Shown here: piece after piece, positions 21,720-34,549 of the stretch
Layout: every line of letters starts with the position of its first letter
Numbering within the stretch: the first letter of the stretch is position 1
NCBI RefSeq assembly: GCF_963678635.1
Contig: NC_087068.1
Location: forward strand, 39,145,649-39,209,648
Direction: 5' to 3'
DNA from: Symsagittifera roscoffensis
Lineage: Eukaryota; Xenacoelomorpha; Acoela; Convolutidae
Length of the DNA stretch: 64,000 bases
Translations under genes and position numbers: made by a program
The notes under the pieces: generated by a model
The model's database searches: none
What the model was told of the DNA's origin: nothing
The model's input: only the letters and a program-made list of their open reading frames with translations

Positions 21720-21942
21720 CTGAACTATTTTTGACACAAGACAGGACCATATTTTGAAAAAAAAAATACCAAACAAGGCGTTTTTTTTAAAGTTTTCGCC
21801 ATAAGTTTGTGTTTTTGGCGCTCGCACCTTAGTAAGAATGCATATTTGCTTGGAACCAAAAGCGCCTTTAAAAATCCGAAAAAGGATTTCGTAAAAAGGG
21901 AATATTTGGAACTGTGTGTGTCACCCCCTAAATTTGCCCCTG
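21720..21942 (+). mobile_element. Truncated copy of the hAT-type MITE
   Basis: The right end 'cctaaatttgcccctg' (21927-21942) differs by one base from the terminus of the intact copy at 11511-11947. The preceding 'ttttggcgctcgcacc' and 'aaaagcgcctttaaaaatcc' blocks correspond to its interior. The left half is not recognisable. The 64-codon frame at 21807-22001 is inside it. Confidence 0.65.
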
Positions 21943-24427
21943 GTTTTCACCCTCAATATTTAACCAACTGTGATCAAATTTCTATGACAGAGTTTGAATG
22001 ATTGTTCCGATATCGCTTCGAGATAGAAGAAGATATGTGTTAGTTATGGTTTTTCCTTTTCATTGTTGACTTCCTTGAAGGACGTTCGAATGAGGTCAAA
22101 TGCAGCATCATAATAAAACCTTATTGACCTTGATACCAGAAAAGTTTAGAATCAAACGTCTCAGTTATCAGAAAAATTGATTATTATAATTTTCACTAAA
22201 ATTTTAAAGTTAAGTTGGGTTGTTTTACAACTCTTTCTTTCTTTAGCAAGTTAATTCAGTCACCCTCTACTGAAATAATAAGAAATATCGATTAAAAAAG
22301 TACAAAAATACTTAGACGCAACTTTTTTTTAAAACTTTTTTTCAGGTTTTTTTTTAAAAAAGGTTGTGATCCGATCGTTTTGTGCTATTTTCACAGCAGT
22401 TGTTTTTCTTGCTAGCAATTGCTAAAAGGCCTTCATGATAATATTCTTGTTATAAACTGATTTTTTTTTGTTAGCAACACTCAAAGAAAACTAAGGTATA
22501 ATTTATTTGGAGTATTTAGACAGTTTTCATTACTTTCATGGTAATATTTTCAAAACAGCTATAACAAAATGAGCCAGTTACTCGACCAAAGTCGGGTATT
22601 CGACCAGTCTTAAAATACACAAAACTAGTCTAAAAATACACAAATTAGTATCATTTTTTCTGTGAGGTGTAATAAAAAGGTCTAAAAAGAAAGATTTATA
22701 AAAAATACGAACTTAGTTATATTCGACAGTTATAGTCCAACAGCTCAATTGCATTACAGTTTTAGTAGAAAAAAAAATACCAGGAAAAAAAACAAAAATC
22801 ATTTTAAAAAAATAAAAATTTCACAACTTTTTCCAATTTATTTTTGCAGAATTTTTTTAAATTGAGCTGAAATAAGCTTTTTAATGCCTGCACGTTGACC
22901 TTTTCTGCTCAAAAAAAAAATAATCTCAAAAATCAAAAAATTTAAACCGGTTTTTCTCGACGTGGAGAAAAAATTTTGAAAACTTTTGAAGTTGTTTGAA
23001 CCACGACTGAAAGGGCTTGATTATAATATATCCCTCGACTCATTTCGATGAATATTTTTTGATATCTGATTTTGCGTGGAGAAAAAATTAAAACACACCG
23101 GATACAAAGTTCCGTTTTTTCAAATGATGAGAACAACAAAACTAAAAGTTTTTCAAATGATTAATTTTTTTTCTTTGATAAACGAAGTTTTATTTTGGTT
23201 TAGGTAATGAGTAGGTGCAGTCACAATTCAACTGCTTTGAAAATAATTTTTATCGGGTTTGAAGTATTTTACGGTGTAATTCCAATCACCTAATAGATAT
23301 GAACAATTATTTATGTTGTCTACACTAATCGTAACTTTGATAATACTCAATTTCGATAACAACTCCAGGGTTTAAAAAATTTAAAGTCTGTTGAACTACC
23401 CCAATCTCCTTCCAAATGCTGGTTTTTTAGCATAGAGTTTATAGCACTTCAATTTACTTATCTGATTCTTTTAAAGAATTTACTTTTTTTGCATATTCAT
23501 AAATTGACAAGCAAAACTTTTTCCATACATTTTTAATCTAAAACAAAATTGAAAGAGAAAAGTTTTTCTTAACTTGAGTTTTTAACTGCACAAATTTTCA
23601 AAAAAAAATTGGTTTCAACCCTAGATTCAAAATTTTTAGCTCATTATGTTAAATTCATTAGAAACGCAATTTTATTTTCACCTCCTGAAAAAAACTTACT
23701 CAACCCTACAGAAAGTAGAAAAAAAACTTAAATTAATGAAAACCTAATAAGACAACTCGGCAAAGTCTAATAGAAAACACTATTAAGTTTTTAACAATAC
23801 AGTAAGCTTTCAAGTTAATTTAGAAATATTTTTGACCTCAATTTTGAAGAAGAAAAATTTGAAACTTTGACGACAAGAACAACAGTTTCGAAAAACAATT
23901 TTTGAGCTTTTAATTGAAGTTTTTGACCCGCTCAAAAAAACGCACAAGACAAAATATACACGTTATGCCATAAATTTGCACAAAAAACTTGCTGGTTTTA
24001 ATTGTTCGTCGCTGAATTTCAAATTTCAGAATGCACTTGTAGCGAGCTAATTGTTGAGTCGGCAAATCAGTGAAGTTTGGATTGAAACAAGCGAATTAGT
24101 CCGATTAACGTGTCAATGGAGGCAACATGTTCCAAAAAATAATAATTTTCAGCGTTTGTGTTGAAAATTGTATTCGTTTTGTAAGGCAAAATTATTTCAG
24201 GTTAATCCAATTTTTCATAGCATCACTTTGAAGCGCGTAAGTGCTTGATCGGTGTAATGACCTACAAAGTTTGACTGGTGTTTTATTTCGATGTTGACAC
24301 CAAAAGATATCAAATTATTTTTTTGGTTATAGTTATTAAATCAAAGTTGTAAAATGATTTTTTTTTTTTCGTTTTGTTTTGAAATTTTGCTGTCAGAAAC
24401 TGTTTCCATCTAAATTTCTCTTGTTTT
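21943..24427. other. Long AT-rich interval
   Basis: I see no gene. Short local repeats occur at 22565-22650 (two 'cgacca..gtc' blocks and two 'taaa.atacacaaa' blocks). Confidence 0.4.
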
Positions 24428-24940
24428 TTGTTCCAATTTTCGAGGAAAGTGATGGAACATTTGTGCTCGTGGCAGTTTTTTTTCTCCAGACAAAGTTCAA
24501 CTTTTTAACTATCCATTTTTGACAGATTTTTTTAAATCAGCCAAAAAGTTTTCGTGTTCTGAGCTCAAATTCAAAAATCTTTATCTTCTGCGATCTTTTT
24601 TGGGAAGTTTTGTGGCTGTTTGAAGTTTGTCAGATTGCCAATTTGGCCAAAATGTAACAATTAACGATATATTTCGCGCTATTAACGCGTTGCGGAGATT
24701 TAAGCCGACGTAGAAATTGTTTCAAATTGGTTGAAGCAGGCTCTTTGTCATAATTGATACGTTACAAGGAGCAAAATCTGTCACTTTGTATTTGATATGG
24801 CATCTGGGAGCACGAAAAAAAAATCTTTCAATGAAATCGTTTTTTTTTAAATTCCACCGATTTTTTTAGGCGAACTCTGCTCAACAGACCTAAAAAGACA
24901 GTCGGAACATTCAGGTTTTGCTCTGATATCAGCAGTTTTG
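24428..24940 (+). repeat. Unnamed ~530-bp repeat, diverged copy D
   Basis: Aligns with 58518-59051. Matching blocks include 'ttgttcc...cgaggaaag' at the start, 'acatttgtgctcg', 'tatatttcgcgctattaacg', 'cggagatttaagccg', 'caaattggttgaa', and at the end 'aaaagacagtcggaacattc' followed by 'tcaggttttgctctgat'. Both end hairpins have decayed. The minus-strand 74-codon frame 24847-25071 overlaps it and is not a gene. Confidence 0.8.
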
Positions 24941-27900
24941 CATAAGTTCATTTTCAACTTTCCGGACAAGTTTTTCATTTCCGAAAATAATGACTGCCAA
25001 AGAAACATTTGAAACACTTCAAATTTTTTCTGTATTTTTATTTGTTTCTCTAATTGTTCATACATCCTCAAAACTTACTTAATTTAAAAGAAGAATAACC
25101 TTCCAGAACACTTTTTTACTTTTCTCGCATGAAACTATCGGTTACAATGGGAAAAATAAGTTCATGGGCTGTGTTGGTTCAAACTTATAAATTGGTTCAA
25201 GCACGCTCGTTTGGGTATCTCCAAGTCTACGGCCCAAATTTGAAGTTCTGATATTTTTTGGCATTGGTTTTTTATACTGGAATCTGATTGTTTGGTTTGG
25301 TTTTCAATTCCAAGAAACAAAATCTGAAGCTTAATTCTGAACATTAAATCTTAAACTATTTTGAAAATCCTGGTAAATCGGGCCGTGTACCACCAAAAAC
25401 TCGACTATTTTTGAGGTTTTGCAAGTTGGTCGAAATCATGCGTATTCTACGAAATAAATGCAACTGAAACTACTTACTTGCCATTGCGTATTGAGCAGAT
25501 TTTTAACATATTTTTAATTCAACTTTTTTTGTTTCATAGAAAAAATATATTAAAAATTGCTTATTGAAACAGCTGGAAGAGCAGTCGGAAAATATGCACA
25601 GTCTTATATTTTATCCAAAACATTCAGAAAGCATTTTCGATCCAATAAAAATGATTTCACCATCCAAGAAAAATTGTTTCATTGATAAGAAACAGTCAAA
25701 ATTACCGAAGAAAACTATTTTTGCTCGGCACGGTCAACTTTAGAAATTGGTCTATAATAATGTGAATATGAAAACGTATGAATCGATTTCAGTTTCTCAA
25801 ATCTCGAGAATTCTCGACAGAATGAAAAAATAAATATATATAAAAAGAGCAACCAGTTGTCGCGCAAGTAGCACAGAATATTTCAATCATTGTTATATTC
25901 GACAAAAAAATCGAAACAATATTTTTTGAAGACTTCAGAAAATTGCTTTCAAAGTCGCCAGCCGTCATATAGGTTTCTTTCCACACTTTCCAGAATAAAC
26001 AATGTTGAATTATTGGGTAGGTGTTGAATGTTTTCTTCCAGACCTTTTTGCGTATCAAAAAGCATTTGAAATTAATTCATAGCATGGAATTGATCAAGCA
26101 TCTTGTGATTAATTTAAGGCCTAATACAAAACTGATGAATCAATTTTCCAAATATCCATCATCAAGGAAATTATAGAAAATATGCCGCGTAAAAGTTACA
26201 AAAAAACTTTTGACAATAACTCTTCAGATTCGCAACATGCTTTGTCAATTGAGAGTCTATAAGGGCCATTAGAGGTCACAAAACTGTCATGACTTCTCGC
26301 TCCATTTGTGATGGTATATTAGATACACTATATATGCCACGCTTAGGTCTCCTCTCTAGCGGAAATGACTCCCCTGCGACCATTTCAGCTCCCAATTTCT
26401 TCTACACGTTCGATTATCTCTTTGACAACAATGCTAGAATTTAGACACTGTAAGTTAAAAAAAAAATTCCATAAACTTCAATTAAATCTGAAATATTTAA
26501 TTAATATTACTGGGACGCTTTTTTGAGTTTTTCTTACAATTGATAAAGTTTTTTTTTTATCATTTAAACTATATTTTTGCAGATTTTTAGTTTTTTCTCT
26601 AAAGGTTTGACTAATAATTATTTCAGTTGCTTCACCTATTGTTTTAACCATATATTATTTATGAATTTTTGGATGTCGTAAACTACTAACCCCCCCCCCC
26701 CCTCCCACCTCCCTCTCTTTAACAAAAAGGGGTAAAAACATTGTTAGCCACAATATTCGCATATGGTTTGCGGTTGAATCAGTGTTCATTATAGGGGTGA
26801 ATCTTGTTTGCTAGATACCATATGGTTTTTCCGGCGTTTCGGCAAGTTGACCCCGCCTTAAAATTAATGTTTTTTTGTTAAATCATCAGCAATAAAAAAT
26901 TCACTTTATTCAATTCCAAAAAATATTCGGTTTTTTTTCAAAAACATGACGGTCAATATCTCTTAACATTTTTTTATCACCGTCCGGTGCAATTAAAAAT
27001 TAATTTAAACTAGAACAATAGTACTTATACCAATTTTACAAACACAAATCATAAAAACACTCCAACTTGAAAGAAAGTAAAGACTGAATGAATTATAAAA
27101 ATCAGGCTTATCGTCTAGATTGAACGCTTGACGAAACTCATGTTAAGATTTGAGACGCACTCAATTTAACGCAGCGTTTTTCATCGTTAGAATTGCAAAC
27201 AAGCTGTGCAATCATCAAGTACGTTTCATACCTTGGTTGGCTAATTTTCAAATCGGCTGCTGTTATTTTGTACATCGTTTTATTACAAATGCATACATGC
27301 CTTTTTTCAATACATTTCCATGATTTTAACTTACTTCACAAAATACATTGATGAAAAAATATATAGATTTTAAACATCACCTGCAAGAAGTGATTTTGCT
27401 ATAAAAAACAACGAAAAATTCCGGTCTCAGTCAAACCTACTTGAAATTAAATTGAGGTCAATCAAAGAAAGAGCATTATAACTTCATTTTTTGTAAAAAG
27501 TAAGTGTACAAAAACCTTCCTCTTGGTTTCCAAATTGTTGAATATAATCAAATCTGGAAATATGTGAAAAAATAAATCCTTTATCACAAAAAAATTAGAT
27601 TTTTAAATAGAGTTCAGGTTTATTCACACAATGTTTTATATATTTTTTAAATCCTGGACTGAAATGCTTTTATCCATCGGTGCTTTATAGTCGTATGGTT
27701 GAATAGGCTTCATTGTCAGCAGTCGAGATGAAACCATAAGCAAAAACAAAGGTAAGCTCCCGCTTGAGACCTCACAGAAGAACCCCTCATGGCAGAAAGA
27801 CCAAATAGAAGAAAATTACTTCTCTCAAATTTAACTCAGTTCTCAAAAATGTTTCAAAAAAGTGCATTGTTGTTCTTCCAGGTTTTTTTTACAATTTAAA

Positions 27901-29618
27901 AGATTGTAATGAAATTTTCTGCCATTTGGACAGTCTGTCTGTAGAATAGCATCCTGACCCCCTCTCCCAAATTTATCATAAAGTGTTTTCAGCACTGTTG
28001 TGTTTAGTGTCACACAGGACAATACCGGTCACGCATAAACATGAAAGAAATTGGATTTTGCGGAAGATTATTTTTTGATTGAATTTTTAATAAAGATTAT
28101 TCGTTTCGACTCTGATGATGGAATGGACCAATGATTTGGTAAGACAATTTTTTTTAATCAACAAAGAACCTCGTTTCTGCCAAATTTCAGCTGTTTGGTA
28201 ATTTTTGTGTAATTTTTGGTAGCATAATAAAGTATATATATTTTTGATCACTTCCACTTTTTCGTATAATTTTTTTATGAAAATTTACAGATCCATTTAA
28301 GAACCATGATGTTAAAGCTTTACCGGATAAATAGATTTTTTTTTCAAATTTGTCAAACGCCCTGGTCATTTATTTAAACTACTATCCAGTAAATTGGAAA
28401 TTTGATTAGATTTTTATGAACTATAATAGCCTATTTAATCCTAAAAATCGCTATGCACACAATTTTTTTTGAGTTTTGATCATCCATTAGGTCTCGTGTT
28501 TTATGGATGATTATTTAAATCCTTTTATCTTCATCTAAAGAAAGCCTACATGTGCAGAGTAAACAAAGCGCAGTTTATGAGTTGAATAATGTAAATGTAA
28601 TCATTGGTCCCATTGGGGAAGGGCTTAGGGTAGATTAATACCATCTAACCTAACGGTTCGTCCATTTATCTCTGAGATGGGTTTGGCTTACACGTCCAAT
28701 CGTAGAAAACAATTTATTCTAACGACCAGAAAAAATTACTGAAACATGCAGCATATTAAGAAAAATCTGAACTGCCTTTTTCTGTATATTTTTTCTATCA
28801 TCAGCAAATCATAACTTCCAAGCTTCTATTTTCGAATTATGAATTAAATTTTTTTTACATACTCGTTCTTTATTTGGGACTTTCTTGTCATGCGACCCAA
28901 AAAAGATGATGAGTGCTTGTTATGATAACTTGCTTATAATAGGGATATCTGCTTGTCAGAAACCAATAAAAAACAAAGCAACGCTACTGTGATAACAATT
29001 TTCCTATTTTTGGTAAGTGGCACGGGAGAGAAGTTTTATTTTATTCACTATATTACCATTGAACGCTTAGCCACGATTACAATTGTAAATCGTGTTTTTT
29101 TTAATCACTTTTAAACCATTTGTCCAACTAATTTCCAAAGCTTGGAATTATTACCAACTATATTTCCTTAGCATTGATTTTCTTCGCTCAGTACAGTATG
29201 TTTTTAATTCAGAGAAGTGTAAAAATCATTTTGCTATTCCGAAAAAAGTTCAAAAATTCCGAATAATTTTCTAAAAAAGAAAAAAAAGGAATAGATATAA
29301 ACATGAATAAATTGAAAAATTCAGTAGTTTTGACCTAACTTGTCTAGGTAAAAATAAATATTAGCCGAACCCGCGTCTATGTTTTTTGATTGGGTGATCA
29401 TTGATTGTTTCATCAGAGTTTTACTCTCTCGGGTGACCAAATTTGTTGTCTGCGATTTTGCTATTTATATCAAAATTTCAAACTTCTCTGATGTCTCCAT
29501 TTATTTTATTTAAGAATTCGTCTCTGAAATTTCATTACTTGTTTGTTGTGTGTTTTTTTTTCGCATAATTCCAAATTTTCTTTGCCGAATTTCAAATTGT
29601 ATTGAAAAATTTTTTCAG
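24941..29618. other. AT-rich interval upstream of the first recognised exon
   Basis: No confirmed exon. The 5' exons of the plus-strand gene that starts being recognisable at 29619 may lie here or further upstream. A less AT-rich patch at 26258-26452 contains a 'ctatatatgcc' box (about 26328) and a consensus donor 'gtaagt' (26450), and is discussed in the findings. A C-rich run lies at 26690-26715. Confidence 0.4.
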
Positions 29619-29780
29619 TCGGAGGATCAAATAGAGGAGGAGATTCGGAACAAGGAAAAGTTGATCTCCAGATTGGAGGCGAGAGTTGCAGAGCTGATAA
29701 GCCAGGAGAGACAGTACCACACGTTTCTCACAGAAGGTCCCAATGATGATGATGATCTAAAAGATGTGTCTGTAATACAG
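29619..29780 (+). CDS. Coiled-coil/zinc-finger gene, exon A
   Basis: Exon of 54 codons between a strong acceptor ('ttttttcag') and a near-consensus donor ('cag/gtaggt'), phase 0 on both sides. It encodes an amphipathic, highly charged helix: 'EEEIRNKEKLISRLEARVAE' followed by 'LISQERQYHTFL', with Leu/Ile in heptad positions, then an acidic 'DDDD' stretch. This is coiled coil, likely for oligomerisation. It opens directly from the acceptor with no start codon of its own, so earlier exons must exist. The next exon (36492) continues a helical, charged sequence in the same phase. Confidence 0.8.
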
Positions 29781-31963
29781 GTAGGTTTTAAGCAAACTAA
29801 ACCAGTATGACCCAAGTTCCAAATAGATCAGTTTAAGCTATTCTCTCAAAGTTTTTTGGATTGAAATTGCATGGCATAAACATGAATTGCCCTATTGATT
29901 AAAATAAATTGTTATTGAACATAATGATTTTTTATAAAGATAATTCGTTTCATTGGGTTTTTGAATGATTTTAAAATATTTATTGAGAAAAAAATTTAAA
30001 ATTTAATCACGCGCAAGTTTGATTTTTTTTGGTTTGATTTTACTGTTTTAAATTTATATTATATTCAAATTTCAATCTCCAATTATGAAAGGAAAAAATT
30101 CGCAGTAAAATACGATGGATTTTTAGTTCTGAATGTGAATTCTGTTTACAAATTTCGAAGCAGAAAAAATTATATATTGCTCAATATGGGTTAGTTCTAC
30201 CAAAAGTATCAATTCAAAATAATTTTTAAAGTTTCCAAGCTTTAAGGTGATATACACTTTCATTCTTGGATAAGGTCAATCTTGTTTTGTTTTTCTTGAG
30301 TTCGTTGAAATTTTTTCAACTTTCTGTTGGCTATAATCAAAAACTCTGAGCCAAACCCAAGTTTACTCAGGGCCATGAAGGTATGCTATTGATTGTTAAA
30401 CAGATCCTCATAAACAAAAAAATGAATTACCTCACGAATGAAACTTCATTGTGGATTTGCACACTGTTTGGCACGGAGAGAAGCTTTTAAACATGTTAAA
30501 TTCTATGTGGAATCCAAAAAGAAAATCTTACCATAAAAATTATTGGCACTATAATTGTGCCGATTAATCGCAAAAAAAACTATTATAGCAACTTATTGCT
30601 GAGTGTGCAACTGCAAAGGGAGTCCAAATTTTGTGACTGGGCTCCGCAAAAGTTAGCGACTTCTGCAACAATTTGCGGATTTCATTTACAAAATGCGGAT
30701 TAACTTAACAAAATTTAGATTCCGTTTAAATACAGCTGTTTCCGCGGCAGCGCAATCCACTGAATAGCTGCAAAAATTATTTGTTTATGGTTTCTACAAA
30801 CTGCTATGATTACCTCAAATTCAACCACGGATTCCGCAAATCTTGCTGTTTTTAACGAGTTCCCGCGAGTTAGAGCAAAGATTTAAGCATTTGTGAGTGA
30901 ATTTCACAAAAGCAAAAAAATCCATGAAAACTAGCATTGTTGCCGATTTCACAAAAAACCCATCAAAAATCTGTTGCGAAATCCACTTACATGTCATTGT
31001 TTTACTTCGCTATTTTGTTAAAAAGTATCATTTTTTCTTGTGACAGAATAATTCAAATTTGGAGCTCAATATCGCTACCCTATCTTGAAAATTTTTCAAG
31101 CTCCAGTTTAGGGTAACAAAACTAGTGTTAACCATGTTAAGCAATCTTGCATAAATTTCAAGCAACTCAAATTAAATCATATTTCAATTGTGTGACCACC
31201 AGCTATCATGTACAAAAAATTGCGATGCTAAATTTTTATTTGCTGAATTTTAATTTGAATAAGTAGTACTTCTCCCTTCCTTATCTCTATCTATCTAACC
31301 AGTTGACGACAAATACGCACCTCAACTTCTTCAAATGTTTTGGTCAAAATTTTTATCAACACGTTCACTACTGGTTTTTTCAAGTTTTTTAAGTGATGCA
31401 ACATATTTTGCCAATCAAATTCAAAGAGTTCGACAAAACTCGGAAAGCTCAAAATAACCGAGCTCAAAAGAATTGAAAATATTTTAGAGTAACTCTTTGT
31501 ATCAACAAAATTCTACATACGCCAATGATTTATATGTTTTTCATCGTCTACTTAATGATTTCGTTACGATTTTCAATGAAAATATAGAAAATTCATAATC
31601 AATCCATAGCAGTGCTGTTTTGACAAGTATAAATCTCTTTTTTTTTGTAAAAGAACTAAATTTGTGGTTTTTCCAGTTTGTTAAGCAAGTACACTTAACA
31701 ATGCCAACAACATATATCACATATCAGGCCAACAGCTCCAGTCTTCAAATCTATTGCCCTAAAACTTGTGTCATGACTCAACACACCCGAATACAAAGTT
31801 CTTTCTTATTTTTCATATTGTCTGAACAACAACAAAGAGCTTAATAAAGCTGCTAATTTTTATTCATACTGCCTGATTTTGCTTAGAAATTGAAAAGAAA
31901 AAAGCAGAGAACAAAAAAACACCCGAATAGAATTTTCTTCTCATTTTCTTTGGTGGGAACATA
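29781..31963 (+). other. Intron A-B, first part
   Basis: Noncoding and AT-rich. It contains three 20-bp minisatellite units (30671-30730) and a possible alternative terminal exon (31677-31844), both described in the findings. The remainder shows nothing recognisable. Confidence 0.6.
30671..30730. repeat. Three 20-bp minisatellite units
   Basis: The units 30671-30690, 30691-30710 and 30711-30730 share 'tgcggatt' or its variants in fixed register and end in '(t)taca', 'taaca' and 'ttaaa'. The same consensus forms eight units at 57421-57580. Confidence 0.7.
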
Positions 31964-32359
31964 TTATTGTTCCGACTTTCGATACGAAAGTAACGGAATA
32001 TTTGTGCTCGGGGTGGGTTTTTTTTTCTTCAGACAAATTTCGACTTTTTAACTAGCCATTTTTGATGGAATTTTTTTATATCACCTGTGATCATTTTTCG
32101 TGAAGTTATGGGGGTTTAAAGGTTGCCATTTTGGCCAATTTGGGACAATTAACGCGCGATATATTTCGCGCTATTAACGCGTAAGCGGAGATTTAATCCG
32201 TCCTAGAAATCGTTCCAAATTGGTTGAAAGAAATTAAAAAAAATAAAATTGGTAGAAAAAAAAATTAATTTTATTTTATTACGTTTAATTTTTTTCTGTA
32301 TAAACCTTAAAAGGCAGTCGGAATATTCAGGGCTTCGCTCTGATACGAGCAGTCTTGTT
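31964..32359 (+). repeat. Unnamed ~530-bp repeat, copy A (internally deleted)
   Basis: It starts 'attgttccgactttcgatac' with the first hairpin (arms 'actttcg'/'cgaaagt') and ends with 'cagggcttcgctctgatacg' then 'agcagtcttgtt'. The central 'aattaacgcgcgatatattt' and 'cggagatttaatccg' blocks are conserved with copies B and C. About 130 bases between the 'ccaaattggttgaa' block and the 'taaaccttaaaaggcagtcg' block are deleted or replaced. Confidence 0.85.
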
Positions 32360-32593
32360 CAATTTGTCGCTTAAGTGAGTTGTACGAACTTTTTGTGTGG
32401 TAATTATTCCAAAATGACCAAATCGCCAAATTGCCAAATTTGAACGCTACAAAACATTACAAAGGTGAAAATAGTTTTAAATTTGAGCTCAGTAATCGTT
32501 GCTTGTTCTGGAAGTAGCATGTAAAGTTCCAAATAAATCAACCTTACATTAAAAAAAGAACAACCGAATTAGGACAGAACTATTTTAAAAATA

Positions 32594-33142
32594 AACAAGA
32601 CTGCTCGTATCAGGGCGAAGCCCTGAATGTTCCGACTGCCTTTTAAGGTTTATGGAGCAATAATATCATTAAAAAAATTTAATGAAACAAAATAAAATGA
32701 AAATATTTTTTCTAAAATTTGAGTTTTTTTTTTAAATGAAAATCATCCCACCACACGCCATATAAAGTACAAAAGGATAGATTTCGTTTCTTGTAACATA
32801 TCAATTATAGCAAATAAGCTTCGTTCAACCAATTTGGAACGATTTCTAAGACGGATTAAATCTCCGCTTACGCGTTAATAGCTCGAATTTTTTGTCGCGC
32901 GTTAATTGTCCCAAATTGGTCAAAATGGCCAAATGGCAACCTTTAAAACCTCATAACTTTACGAAAAAAAATCACAGGTGAAATATTTTTTCAAATTTAG
33001 GCTCAGGACAACAATACCTTTTGAATGATGAAAAAAATTCCGTCAAAAATGGCTAATTAAAAAGTCGAAATTTGTCTGAAGAAAAAAAAACCCACCCCGA
33101 GCACAAATATTCCGTAACTTTCGTATCAAAAGTCGGAACAAT
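32594..33142 (-). repeat. Unnamed ~530-bp repeat, copy B (inverted)
   Basis: Reverse complement of the family. It begins 'aacaagactgctcgtatcag' with the perfect hairpin 'cagggc-gaa-gccctg' and ends 'cgtatcaaaagtcggaacaa'. It faces copy A tail to tail with about 235 bases between, so 31964-33142 forms one large inverted repeat inside the intron. Confidence 0.88.
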
Positions 33143-34549
33143 TACTGCTCCAATTTGCTTTTTGTTCATGCTTAAAATCGTTTTTGTAGGTCTGGGGAAC
33201 AAGGAGACAATTCTTCAAGTTTGATAAAATTCTAACTAAAAGTTGTTTTCCGAAGGTGTTGTGGAATCCACAACTCAAACCTTTTAACGTAAATTTTGTC
33301 ATTAATTATATTAGAATACGGAATGGCAATGAATGAAAAATCAAAGCAATGAGCCAGCATGTGGAGCTGCACAATCTTGAAAATTTGTTTCTGGATTCTA
33401 TGAAAAATCCAAAAAAAAAATAGAAAAAAAATATTTCTGCGTAATACATTGTTAATCCTTCTGCGGAATCTGCATTAATTAAAAAAAATTGTGCCATTTA
33501 ATTTTGTAATAAGATATATTATTCTACTCTTTCAATTTTTGCTTACAGTACCTTGTAAACTAAATTACACTTTAATCCAAACAGTTCTCCTGATTTTTGA
33601 TCGAAATAATTAGGTTTCTGACATAGCCAACCATATCTTGGATAAAAAATTATCAGTTCAAAACTAAGAAAATTGTGGTCTCCATTTATCCCGAAAAAGT
33701 TATCTCAAAAAACAGCAAGTGTCTGTAAATTGATTTCTCCAAAGGTAAAACAAGATCAAAACCAACAGTGGTCTATAACTTTGATATTTGAGAAATCTGT
33801 TTTTCGCAGTAGAGAAAAATAGTTGAGGTCACATAATTGTCTTCACAGCAAAAAGGCAAGCAAAAAAAATTACAGGAACTGAAAAACACGTGATTCGTAA
33901 AATTAAGTTCAAAAAATATTTTAAAAAAAAATTTTTAAATGTGCAAATCAAGTTTTTTGCTAGGTTGAGCCCAAACTGATTACCGATAAACTTTTTCAAC
34001 GCTCGCAAAAAACGGGAGGATTTGAACTTAAAAATTTGCTGCGACTGTAGTCGCTTGTCGGGCTTAATGCAAGAGATCGACACCGCTAAACCCTTACTTT
34101 AGGTGTCTTAAACTTAATTAGGAAGTTTTTATGAAGAAATAGAGAGCAAAATTTTCAAAACAACACCGATGTTAAAATTTACGTAAGCAGGGCTGAACCT
34201 TTTTTGAAAAACATTAAATTACTGATAGCAAGGCAACATGTACCCATAGGGCGTCATAAGTTCTGAACTCCGGCCTTAGTAAGCGAAACAGAGAAGTTGG
34301 CAAAAAAGCGAGACAAATTAAGACTAGATTCACTATCAAACATTGTCTTGAAGCCCTTAAAATATAAGTTGGTATAGAAAATTTAAAAAAAAAGCTAACA
34401 TACGTCGTCCAGTGAGTTTTAAAAAGCGTTCCGCTCCTTGAAATGAAATTGATAGCAGAATTAGTAGCAGGATACAACAGGATTTATGGTAGCAGGATTG
34501 GTAGCAGGATAAAACAAAAATTCCATAGGCAAAAGAAAAAGCACTCGGG
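33143..34549 (+). other. Intron A-B, middle part
   Basis: AT-rich, no gene or recognisable repeat apart from a single unit-like 'ctgcggaatctgc' near 33460. Confidence 0.5.

Noticed and set aside
26690-26715. C-run as a possible functional motif
   Set aside because: A homopolymer run without context; several similar runs in the window belong to MITE ends or simple slippage.
27720-27751. Possible 32-base micro-exon between 'attgtcag' and 'gtaagc'
   Set aside because: Not a multiple of three and incompatible with the phase-0 chain; no other support.
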